Part shown: piece by piece, positions 22,383 through 34,924 of the stretch
Layout: every line of letters begins with the position of its first letter
How positions within the stretch are numbered: the first letter of the stretch is position 1
NCBI GenBank assembly: GCA_037975125.1
Contig: CM075860.1
Coordinates: 26,434,651 to 26,498,650, forward strand
Reading direction: 5' to 3'
Length of the DNA: 64,000 bases
Origin: Latrodectus hesperus
Lineage: Eukaryota; Arthropoda; Arachnida; Araneae; Theridiidae
Position numbers and translations under genes: made by a program
Notes under the pieces: generated by a model
Seen by the model: only the letters and a program-made list of their open reading frames with translations
Database searches by the model: none
What the model was told of the DNA's origin: nothing

Positions 22383-25019
22383 ATAATAATAATTTACTTA
22401 GAGCAAAGTACATACTAAAGTATTTTTCGTAAATCCAAAGATACAGATAATTAAGAAGAGGAACTAACTGTGTAGTGTGTAGTATTTTTCTGTAACATAA
22501 AAACTTTAAGAAACTATATATATTCGGAGAAACAATTTCATTACTATATTGGTTGACATTATTGGTTTCATCGAATTTATATTATTTCAAGTTTGTATGA
22601 ATATATTATGAATAAGCTATTTTTGTGCAAAATGTTGAAATAATTAATGCATCACAGTTAATTAAGATTTAATTTGTTAAATTTTCTGATTCTAATTTCT
22701 GATTTCTGAATTAAAATTGATTTCTGATTAATAGATTAAAAAAGAGTTTTTAAAAAATTTAATTTGTAATTCACCAGGTTTATTAAGAAAGAAAACAGAA
22801 AATAAATCGTTGAGCAAGCCTGAAAAATTCTAGGAAAGCAATGTAATTGAAATGAAATAAATAGTATACTTGTTTATTCTTAATTTTCTGTATGTTAATA
22901 CATGATGAAACAATTTTACAGAGAAGATAATTACAAATGTTTACACTCTTTTATAATTTCTTTTAATATATAATTTCACACAAACGGTTAATTGATAGTA
23001 CTACATTAATATGTAATCCTTGTAAAACCTCTATTGCTTTCTTATAGTAACTGGAAATATATTAGAAACATGATAGGAATCATTTATATTATGATATGAA
23101 ATAACTGGAAAACATTTAACAAAATGCATAAAAGCGAAAATATATAAAATAAATACAGATCTCTCATTTAATTAGATGTTTATATTCACACAATAAACTT
23201 TATAAATATAACTTACTATATCTATATTTTTCTTAATACTCTTTATTACTATACTCTATTTCTATATTGCTGAAATTCATCAGATATTGAATTGAAAAAA
23301 GCTGCATAGAGTGTATTTTATATCTTGCCAGATTAAGTCATAGTAAATATTTTATGATGAAAATAATGTTACGTATATCATCTGTAATTAACTGAAACCC
23401 TTAAAGTTGAATTTGTCTCACTGAAAATTTTATTCTTACGAGCCATGGAGATAATTGAAGCGATATTTCACTATTCTAGACACAGCTTGTTTGAAAAATG
23501 ATAGTTAGCCCTTCTTTCCTACTTTTTTTAAAATTGTTATGTGTGTATAATTGTAGATATGGGAAAAATATATGTAGGATATCAGGTATTTTTAATTTAT
23601 TGTATTTTCACTGAAAAATCTATTAACAAAATAACAGCAAAGATTGTTTATTTCAATTTGTTGAAAAAATGTTACAATAATTATATATAAGCTTTTTCAA
23701 ATATGACGGCTATTGGAAACGCATTTTATATTAGTTGAAAAGAAGTTATGTGAACAGTATATATGGTTATTGTTAATATCGTTATTTTTCCGAATGCCAA
23801 TTTACCTGAAAGCTAACTCTTTCATTGCGTCAAATTCGTCTATTAAAAATGTAATTCTAATATATAAAAAATATAAGAAGGAAAGAGTATAAATATTTCT
23901 TAAAACATCAATTGTAATTTAGATGGATTTCCTTTAATTTATTTTCAGTATGATTTATGTAAAATATTTTATAAATTTAAACTAAATAAACATGAAAAGA
24001 ACCAGATTCCAGAACTTTGACAATAATTATGACATTGTACTTTACATTTTGTGACACAGTGTGCTTCTATGTCAATTTCAGTTTTAGTTTATATTCCATT
24101 TAGTCCTGAATATAAACAACATATGCTCTGAATGCAAATTTCAGTTCATCTCTTACAGTTTCATTCTACTTCAGTTTAAGTAAATTTTTATAATGTTATA
24201 GTTTTTAAGAAATATCGTAATAATTATTTTCATAATGATAAATTTTCAAAAATAAAATTTCCATTAAAAACTCTAAAGATAACTAGTAAGATTTTTAAAA
24301 ACAAAACGACACCCTAATAAGATGAATTTCCATGAATTCTTATAAATTTAGTTCAGCCATTGTTTTAATTGGAATTTATATCAGGTTTCACTACTGCATT
24401 TATTCTTTGCGGAACAACTATTTTTCCACTAATTCTACCTAGATTTACTGTCTAAAACTTTCTGAACATCAAAAACTCAAGTTTTTCCTTCTTTATTATA
24501 AATCAGAAGTTTTAAGTAAAACGCTTTGAAAAAGATTCTTAAGTCTTACCTAGAATTTAGAAAAGGGATTTTTTTCTAAAAATAATTTTAGTTGAAAAAT
24601 TTATTTGGAATAAAATATATTAAGATCAACACAAGAATTCTTCAAATATAATATATCGCATTGTATGTATACAACTAAGTATATAAAACTCACTTAATTT
24701 GGATAAATATCTTATATTTAAGAAACTCATATTATTTATTAAATAATCCGAATACCTTTATCAACATAAATAGTTTCAATCTTAAATTTATTAGGTGATT
24801 GTTTTTAAATATGTAATTTATTATCAAGCTTCCATATTATAAGCTTTAATATTCCTTCACATCATAATGTGGCATTATAATGACAACTGATTTCTACAGA
24901 AAAATCTATTTAAAATAGCTTATTTGTATACAATTTCGGAAATATCTAGGTTTAGTTGAAATGTATTGTTACCATTAAAGAAGAACCAACCAACAAGAAG
25001 AAGATGGATTATATTTTCA
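22383..25019. other. AT-rich DNA without a gene
   Basis: About 2.6 kb with stops in all frames and no recognised repeat. It ends at the retrotransposon remnant. Confidence 0.7.
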
Positions 25020-25965
25020 TTCTAAAATAACATCATTTGCTGAAGATTGTGACACCCGGACCTTTGGCAAAATTCTAATGGGTTGTGTACCCAATTTTAC
25101 CAACTAAAACTTTTTCTCTTATTTATGCTTTGAATATAATCCACGCCCACGGAGGAACTTCAATCATTAGAGAACACGCCCTCTTGTTGGCGGATAGGGA
25201 AAGTCTCCATTGGATTTCCCTTTGGGTGATAGAAAGGAAATTAAATGCCTTCCGCAGACAAGCAAATGTCTCAACTTCCTCAGAGGCAATGGCAACCATT
25301 TTCCATGGAAGAACATCTTATAACTTAGAGCAATAAAGCATGCATTGCATGAAAGCATCTTATTCAAAAACACTGACAAAGCCAACGGGCTAGTCGTCTT
25401 TTATGACTCTAAAATTGCCTTAGAAACATTAAACAACGGTCAAACAAGGCTAACCCATGATATTCAACATCAATTGAAAGAAATTGAAAAATTAAACACG
25501 ACATGCATTTTGAAGTGGATTCCCAAGCACGTTGCCACCACTGGAAATGAATAATCAGATCAACTTGCCAAGGAAGAGAGAAAAAATGCAAAGACGGAAA
25601 CACCTTCAAAGTCACTCTTGATGATGCGAATGCGTTTTCGAGATACCGACTGCGAGGAAACACATTGAAAAAATCATAGAATTGTGAATTAAGCACAAAT
25701 AGAGACTTCACTAAATCTATAACTCCAAATAGAACCGGTCACTATCGAGATATTAAGATGCAGAGCGATGACAACAGAACCTACTTTCTCTGCATTCATT
25801 GCGATAATATTCCACTAACACCAAAACACATTTTTGACTACCCTGCCATCTTAAGACGGCTGAAGAAGTTGCTTAACTTCGGGAATTCCCTCCCTCAATA
25901 TCGAAACGAGTCTATGCTCCGAAAACAGCAAGGAGAGAGCCATCTGTGTTCTGTACACTCATAGG
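25020..25965 (+). pseudogene. non-LTR retrotransposon ORF2 3' part (RNase H, Cys/His motif)
   Basis: The clearest part is an RNase H domain at about 25326-25600. AIKHALHESILF is followed by VVFYDSKIALETLNNGQ, which aligns with the FSDSQAALEAL block carrying a catalytic Asp. HQLKEIEKLNTTCILKWIPK then HVATTGNE follows, then a stop, then SDQLAKEER with the last catalytic Asp. Upstream, 25085-25333 is a separate open stretch ending TSYNLEQ and is probably the reverse-transcriptase/RNase H linker, a weaker call. Downstream at 25758-25880, CIHCDNIPLTPKHIFDYPAI resembles the C-x2-C...H zinc-knuckle-like tail of Jockey/R1-type ORF2 proteins. Frameshifts separate the parts. The reverse transcriptase catalytic core, the endonuclease, a poly-A tail and target duplications were not found, so this is a dead fragment. 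Confidence 0.72.
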
Positions 25966-26604
25966 CCATCTATAGTTCTTCCCATGGTCACGACACCCAC
26001 CCACCAACCATATAGGCCATGTGTGTTTATAGCTGTGTGGGGTTTTTGTTTCATGTTCAACACAAAGAATGAATGTTTATTGTTGTCCGGAATCCACCTC
26101 AAACGCTGGTATTGGTCCCCTTAAACTATAAAAACAGAAATGACCATGAAGCAACAAATAACAGAAATATCTCCAGTAGTTGATATAACTGCAGCTTGCA
26201 GAATGATTTAATTTTCTTTTTAATTTGTATTTTGTAACGATTACAAAAAATGATTATCGAATGATTTGTAATTCTATAATGATTATAGCAAGCATTTGCT
26301 AGGTGGTACATAGTGCCACAGAGAGCAGCAACAATTTATTGCCTTTGGAAATAAATTAACTTTCTATTTATGGTTTTTATAATAATTAATTGAACTACTG
26401 TACTATTTTCCACATTTTTGGAATATTTGTATTAGTTTATATCATGCGCTGATTTATATCATGCTGACCTTTGAAATCCATTATCTTAATTCAAATATAG
26501 CCAATTTGATGCGCAAGAAATTATATAAAAATAACAGTATTTGGAAAACAATTAGTGTAATTATTGTGAAAAATTTTCAAACACACACAGAATTTTAGTA
26601 TTTA
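25966..26604. other. retrotransposon flank and AT-rich spacer
   Basis: The first 150 bp are GC-richer and may be the 3' untranslated part of the retrotransposon. The rest is AT-rich with nothing recognised. Confidence 0.5.
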
Positions 26605-26618
26605 AACTTGGTTGATTT
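26605..26618. repeat. SINE target-site duplication, left copy
   Basis: AACTTGGTTGATTT, matched by AACCTGGTTGATTT at 26903-26916 with one mismatch in 14. Confidence 0.85.
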
Positions 26619-26902
26619 CTTGTTGTTGCTGTCGTGTGCCAACCAAATTGGCAATATGAGGTGCGCTGCTCCACTTTTTAAATTGAACCATATTTTGATG
26701 TGGAGTCCGACTTCCTCAGTACACACATGCCATAGGTACCCGCTTATAGGGTAGGCAACCATTCACTACACATTCATACAAGGATAGGACAAAGTCAGGA
26801 TCGATAGAGAAAGAAAGTACATTCATGCCCGAACCGGAATTCGAACCCAGGACCTCCCTTTCCGCAGTCAGACACGCTGACCATTAGACAAGTTGGGAGG
26901 CA
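26619..26902 (-). mobile_element. tRNA-derived SINE (minus strand)
   Basis: Read on the minus strand, it starts with a tRNA-like head. An A-box-like TGTCTAATGG lies at 26881-26890 and a B box GGTTCGAATTCC ends at about 26836. The head continues GGTTCGGGCATGAATGT, then a body containing TTGTATGAATGTG and CCTATAAGCGGGTA, and ends in GCAACAACAAG. Fourteen-base target duplications flank it. The head and centre match the SINE at 39479-39790, but the 3' third differs, so the two look like subfamilies sharing a head. SINEs of this type are transcribed by RNA polymerase III and mobilised by a LINE; the tail suggests a partner using a CAA-type end. Confidence 0.85.
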
Positions 26903-26916
26903 AACCTGGTTGATTT
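26903..26916. repeat. SINE target-site duplication, right copy
   Basis: AACCTGGTTGATTT, pairs with the left copy at 26605-26618. Confidence 0.85.
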
Positions 26917-27328
26917 AAAATGTTCTTAATGATTCTTTTAATTTACAAAACTGGTGAAAAATAATATTTGGAAAATGCATAAATATTTACAGTATAATTA
27001 TGAAATAAAGTCAGAAGGCAACATTATTCGAGAAATAATAAAATTTAAAAATAACATTCAAATAAATAATTTTGATTAGTTAAATACTATCTATGAAAAT
27101 ATTTATTATTGAATTACAAGAGAACTTTATATATACAGTTTACAAACTCAGAATTAATATTTCCAAGAAAAATATATATTTCAAACTTTTAAGAATACTT
27201 AAAATAAAAATCTTTAGAATATTAAAATAGGAAGAATTATGAATTTATTGTTATTATTAAAATCATTAAAAATAATTATTTATTATAAAAATAGGAGCAA
27301 TTATAATTATGATTATTTTGTGCCTAGA

Positions 27329-27419
27329 TACATTTTAACTTCATTTTTATCAAGTTTTATTTTTTAGAATTAAACAATTTATTAATGCATTTCAGAACCG
27401 TATGTGCATTAGTAGTTTT
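27329..27419 (+). repeat. diverged direct repeat, copy 1
   Basis: Resembles 28875-28961 along about 90 bp. Both run TACATTT, then TTTTTATCA, TTTTATTTTTTAGAATT, a TTATTAAT block, CGTATGTG and ATTAG.AGTTTT in the same order. Probably an ancient duplication or two members of an unknown repeat. Confidence 0.6.
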
Positions 27420-28874
27420 CAAACTTATGTTTACAAGTACATCAAATATGACCAAAATGATTTATTTAATTTACTTATTTTATATTATGTTTCACTTTTT
27501 TGAATTAGAAAATCATAATAAAAAAAATTATTGTATCGATTAATAAAATGTGTTCAATCAACATAAATTGTATTAATATTAACTTGAAATATAATATACT
27601 TAAAAATAGGAAAAATGTACCATAAAATATATATAGTGATAGACTTTGTTTTTATTTAATTTTTAATGGTTAGGAAATTGAATTAAATATCGTAAAACAA
27701 TGTAAAGATTAAAAATGTTAAAAAAGTATTTTTCATGGATTTTTTCTTGTTTATATAAACAACTTTTTATAGATTTTATATAATATTTCTCATATATTCT
27801 TGACATCTACATTGCATTTTAATGTGAAGACACTTTAACAAAATAGTGTTTGTACTAATAATTAATTTTGTAACATTGCTGTTAAATTTAAGAACTTACA
27901 CAGTCAGTAAGAAAAAACTTATACTTTGTGTATGTTTTGAAATCAGAAACATAAATTATCTTTTATTAACTATACATTATTAATTACTGCACAATGTTCT
28001 TAAAAGGTTTTAATTTTTATAGTAATTAGCTAAAATTTCATACATTATATGTATTCACTCTTGTTGTTTAGAAAAGCAATATCTATTAGAAAAATTAATT
28101 TACGCTAATTAGAAAATTACAATTAATTATACAACTGAAAGAAATATTTTTAAAGCATTTAAGCTTTAAAACAATCATAACCATTTTCTGAAAACTTTGA
28201 AAAAAGTAAATTTGTTTTTTCATCTATTGACATGAAAAAAAGTTCAATTCATGAGATTATTTTTATTTAATTCCTTTTTTCTTTCATCATAGCAGAATAA
28301 CTGAATTTTCTACCATAATTTCATGGAATTATGTTCTTTGTAAGTGCAACATAATATATGTATATGAACCATTCAAAATTCAATAGAAAAATATTAAATA
28401 TTATAATCTAATAAGACATAAACGGAAATAAATATAAGTAATAATTAACAAAAAATATCAAGTAATAACCTGAAAAAATTAAAAATATAAACAATAATTA
28501 GTAATAACTAATCTAAAATTAAATTATTTAATCATTTTTTCAAAATTACGCATATTAACATGCAATGTATAAAATTTCAACCTATTCAGGAGTTCGTTTT
28601 TCAATTAAAATGAAAGATTATTCTTGGAGAACAGGACATCTGCGGGTGCTTAATGTTAATGTAGCATACAAATTTTTATTGTAATTAGCATACTTTTCTA
28701 ACTTTAAAATGAAACATATCACAGGAGCATCTTAAAAAATCCATTTTTTAATTAAAATTTCAGTTTATTTCTTATATATTGCAAATAAAGAAAGACAATT
28801 ATTTATTCATTATGTTAAATGAATATTTATATTTTGTACGTGCTTTTTGTATGTAGATATATATTGTGTGTAAG

Positions 28875-28961
28875 TACATTTGACTCCCTTTTTATCACAT
28901 TTTATTTTTTAGAATTGATTAACTTATTAATATGCTCATGCGTATGTGTATTAGAAGTTTT
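28875..28961 (+). repeat. diverged direct repeat, copy 2
   Basis: Partner of 27329-27419. It lies about 1.5 kb away in the same orientation. Confidence 0.6.
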
Positions 28962-29351
28962 AATGTGTTTCTAAAATGTTGCTTTTAATGAAGTACATTT
29001 TAAGAGGACAGGATCTAAACTCATATGTTGAATCTTATTTGAGGATTTATATATTTATATCACAAGAATTTATTTGATTTATGTCTTCAAGATCTTGAAA
29101 TTAATTGCATTTATTTTATTTTTTTTACCCTCAATTCTGACATTCTTTTTTCTATTATATTCCTTTTTGGTAAATAAACATTACAAATAATTTTTCCTTT
29201 AAATTAGAAACAATTTATTTTTTAAATTGCAAACAATTTCATTTATAAAAGGAAAATTCCTTTAAAACATTCCTTAAATTTAAAACTAAAATATTTTCAT
29301 GAGCAAATTTTTCCTATCTGTAGCTCAATTTTTTTATTCTACTGATTAACT

Positions 29352-30000
<649 letters not shown>

Positions 30001-30220
30001 TTTATTTTTCCAAATGCATGCAAAGACTCAGAGACTGGCCCATCCCATATTAAACATTTCAAAGGGTCTCATTTCCCTTATCAGGGAACTTCAAAGTGAT
30101 CCATCCCATGCAGAAACATATCCAGAAAGCCAATGTCTTTTACTGAAATTAAGCAGTGATAATTCTGTGAGAGTCAGTCATCAGGAGCACATTTGCCTTT
30201 TACATATCATTCATCCGAGA
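30001..30220 (+). CDS. candidate internal coding exon, unknown gene
   Basis: A 220-bp block that is much less AT-rich than its surroundings. It is bounded by an acceptor-like TTTTGACAG and a donor-like AGA|GTAAGA. One frame is open from end to end (73 codons from 30002, LFFQMHAKTQRLAHPILN to CLLHIIHPR). The middle (GLISLIRELQSDP, then LKLSSDNSVRVSHQEHICLL) has a faint resemblance to the second half of the small roadblock-fold protein LAMTOR5: Gly-hydrophobic-Ile-Ser, an SDP turn, then two beta-like strands around Asp-Asn. The match is weak and unverified. No partner exon was found, so it may also be an exapted or decayed repeat, or an isolated pseudo-exon. The frame stays open to a stop at 30272-30274 if the donor is not used. 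Confidence 0.35.
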
Positions 30221-30274
30221 GTAAGATATGTGGATAACGTATTTATTCTGAAATTAACTGTGGTAAATTATTAA

Positions 30275-31112
30275 TAATTGAAATAATTACTACATAAACA
30301 GTATCAAGTTATATAATAATAATATTACTATTGAAAAGTCAGTACCTGAGTATATAATTTTGCGTAATATTTATTAAATTATTCAGAACTGATTGCATGC
30401 TTCAATTATGTAATTACACTGCACATACATTTTTGAAATTTATATTAATTAGTGTTAGGAAAATATTCACCAAGAAAAAAAACTGTGCTTAATTACATGA
30501 AATTAAATATAAATACTCTTTTGTTTTCAATAACAAAGTGAGCAAATTTATATTACAATAGCAATTTCTTTTTTTTTTTTTTGTAAACATAAATATGTAA
30601 TATTAGTTTATAAAATAAAAAGAAGCCGATATTTTTAGTTAATTCACGTGCTTCAATTGTATATGCTTTTATACAATATATTTTAATAGTTTTATATATA
30701 TTATTTAACTCCTATCAATTACACATTATGCTACAATGAAACTTAAAATGTACATTTTGAAATTAACTGACATGAAATATAACATTTTAATTCAGATTTA
30801 AATCTAATTATTCACTCTACAATTACATTCTCATATCATTTAAAATATATATTTAACAAATGACAAATTATAAATATTATAAGAATTATCAAATAAACAG
30901 AATTTCAACCGTACAATAGTTAAAATATGTAATTTACTGCAATTTTCCTTAAACACAAAATCAAGTAAATCGATTTTCATGAGTATACATTCTGTATACT
31001 GTAAAAATTAAATATATATTATTTTGAAATTAATGAGATAAACATTTTCCCACTTTGGAAGAATTTGATGCTTTTTTAAGATTTGAAAAATCTGAACAAC
31101 TATGTGCATAGT
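30275..31112. other. AT-rich DNA without a gene
   Basis: Nothing recognised. Confidence 0.65.
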
Positions 31113-31440
31113 CCAGTCACATTAATATGACCACCTATTAAAAGACTGAGCTTTCGAAGAGCTGACTGCTGTGGGACGTACAGGAAGAAAATCAGTTAAG
31201 TTTTGAACAAATTCAGTGGGATGCTGAGTCATGACCACTCCAGTGCTGTTCACAGTTGCTCTAAATTACACGGATAACGATCCTTGCCATGTACAACTTC
31301 ATCAAGATGGTCTCACAGATACTCGATTTGGGTTACATCAAATTAGTTTGCTGTCCAGTGAAGAGCTTAAAACTCATCTTGATGCTATTCAAATCATGGA
31401 CTTTCCATGCCAGATGTCCGATGCCTCCTGCTCGTTAATG
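31113..31440 (-). pseudogene. Tc1-type transposase 3' fragment with terminal repeat
   Basis: The plus strand begins CCAGTCACATTAATATGACC (31113), which looks like a Tc1-type terminal end. The minus strand from about 31355 to 31205 reads LHWTAN, a stop, then FDVTQIEYL, stop, DHLDEVVHGKDRYPCNLEQL, stop, TALEWS, stop, LSIPLN. This fits the block SPDLNPIEYLWDHLDR and the C-terminus of a Tc1-type transposase, including the catalytic Glu region. Only the 3' third of the element is present. It is a different lineage from the plus-strand remnant just downstream. Confidence 0.6.
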
Positions 31441-31839
31441 CCATCATCACACATTGCCCGACACTGAAAATTCAATACCAAGAAGGAGTGGACAGAAAAT
31501 TACGTAAATTTCAAGGTAAGCTCAAATTACCGAGTTATAAAAATGATGTGAAATTCGCCGCTCTCCAGTGCACGCGTGATAAGGTATAAGATAAGGAAAA
31601 GGTAAAGTAGGAAATATTCGCGCTTGGAAAATACTAGTTGAAAATTTGTTCTTGTTGTAAAAGAAGCCTGTAATTACAGATAATGCCAGGGCATTGTCTA
31701 CAAAGTCAGTTCCAGATGACAGATGTGTTTACTGGGGACATAGTGATTGGATTGAGAAGGGTAGTTTAGGTCCTTACGAAAGATCGCAGCTGACAGACAC
31801 ATAGACACGTACACAGTGTATCAGCTGTGATGATGATGG
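31441..31839. other. transposon-flank sequence, unassigned
   Basis: GC-richer than background and lying between two opposite Tc1-type remnants, so it is probably transposon-derived. No motif was assigned. Confidence 0.4.
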
Positions 31840-32975
31840 TTGAAAAAAGGAACTGTATAACGTTTGCGGTTTGCCGGTGCAGCCAGAGTGACGTCAGCAT
31901 GCGTGGATTTACGGGTCCGATGGAAAGTGATGGTGGCCTCGCTAAGCACGTCTACCGAAATTCTGCAGCATGTGCAATGCATCCTACATAGTCCTATATC
32001 GAGCATAACCATTTGCAATTCATTGGCTGCTAGTAACCTGCTCTCATGGCGTCTATTAAGAAGATTACTAATGACCCCATACATAGATTCTAATGTCTGG
32101 AATGGTGACGGATTAGAGCGATCAGTAAGACAGGCTTGCACACGATATCCTTCTCAGATTAGTGACGCTTCTGCTTCTTTGGAGATAGTCACCGTGTATG
32201 AATGTGGCGTCTACGTAAAGTCAAGTCCAATCCTGTGGTAGTAATAGTGGAATGATCCATTGCGGACAACGGGCATCATGGTTTGGTAAAAATTGCGTCC
32301 AGATAACCTCTAGTTTGCATTGCTGTCAGTTTGACATGCATACATTTAGATGCAGGTGATCCCCGGACTGTACCTTTAGGTTAACAGGTTTGGAATACTC
32401 ATCCATCACCAAAGCACAGAATGCCTTGAAATTTTGAGCCACGATCAGGTGACAACGTCACACTTGAGCTGGCACCTTCCTCTCCACATCCAAGCCACAC
32501 CAGCGGTGGAGCTTAAGACGTTACATATTAACGTGGACACGTCTCCAACCCGTGGAGCTCAAACAACCTAGTAAAGGAGAATACGTATTCACCCTGGCAA
32601 TCACTTGCCCGTGGCAAATGATGATTCACTATGCTGATTTTAACAGGAAGCGATGTGAAGTTACTAAGTAACTGGAGCTCATGGCGATATGACTGGAATG
32701 GTGCCGGATTAAAGCGGAAGATTTGCTGCTCGTGCCATCTTGTTTCTGGACCTTCAAGGTTCAAGGGGTTCCCCATGCTCTTTATTATCAGTATAAAGCC
32801 CGACCACACAGTGATCGCATCAGCCAACATGCCTTGAAAAGTGTGCTGCTGCTTCCCTGGCCATTGTGATCACCAGATCTCTCATCAATCGAACACATTT
32901 TGCATATGGTTGGACACCATTCACAGACCCTTCTACTGCCTCCTCTTCCCTCTTTGAAAACTTCTTCTTGTTTCA
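31840..32975 (+). pseudogene. Tc1-type transposase pseudogene, frameshifted
   Basis: Several frames carry successive Tc1-type blocks. ISSITICNSLAASNLLSWRL and LRRLLMTP (about 31990-32080) match the second helix-turn-helix. After a frameshift, LEW.RIRAISKTGLH leads to FSD and RFCFFGDSHRV (about 32150-32205), which is the first catalytic Asp block. Near the end, VPHALYYQYKARPHSDRISQ (about 32765) is the second Asp block with Asp apparently changed to Tyr. LPWPL, stop, SPDLSSIEHILHMVGHH (about 32850-32930) holds the catalytic Glu. The middle, 32360-32750, aligns poorly; LEWCRIKA recurs near 32695, suggesting a rearranged or partly duplicated copy. Stops, shifts and the lost Asp make it dead. The right end runs into a TA tract. 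Confidence 0.65.
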
Positions 32976-32991
32976 TTTTCAGTGCCGGGCA

Positions 32992-32992
<1 letters not shown>

Positions 32993-33073
<81 letters not shown>

Positions 33074-33079
33074 TATATT
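32993..33079. repeat. (TA)n microsatellite
   Basis: About 75 bp of TA followed by a short AATATATATATATTA palindrome. It abuts the Tc1 remnant. Confidence 0.97.

Positions 33080-34924
<1,845 letters not shown>

Noticed and set aside
30120..30160. 5S rRNA fragment (CTGAAATTAAGCAGTG resembles CCGAAGTTAAGCAACG)
   Set aside because: Similarity covers only a dozen bases and neither the flanks nor the Pol III internal control region match.
31864..32241. 125-codon open frame as an intact gene
   Set aside because: Only its middle matches the Tc1 helix-turn-helix block. The catalytic blocks continue in other frames, so it is a pseudogene segment.
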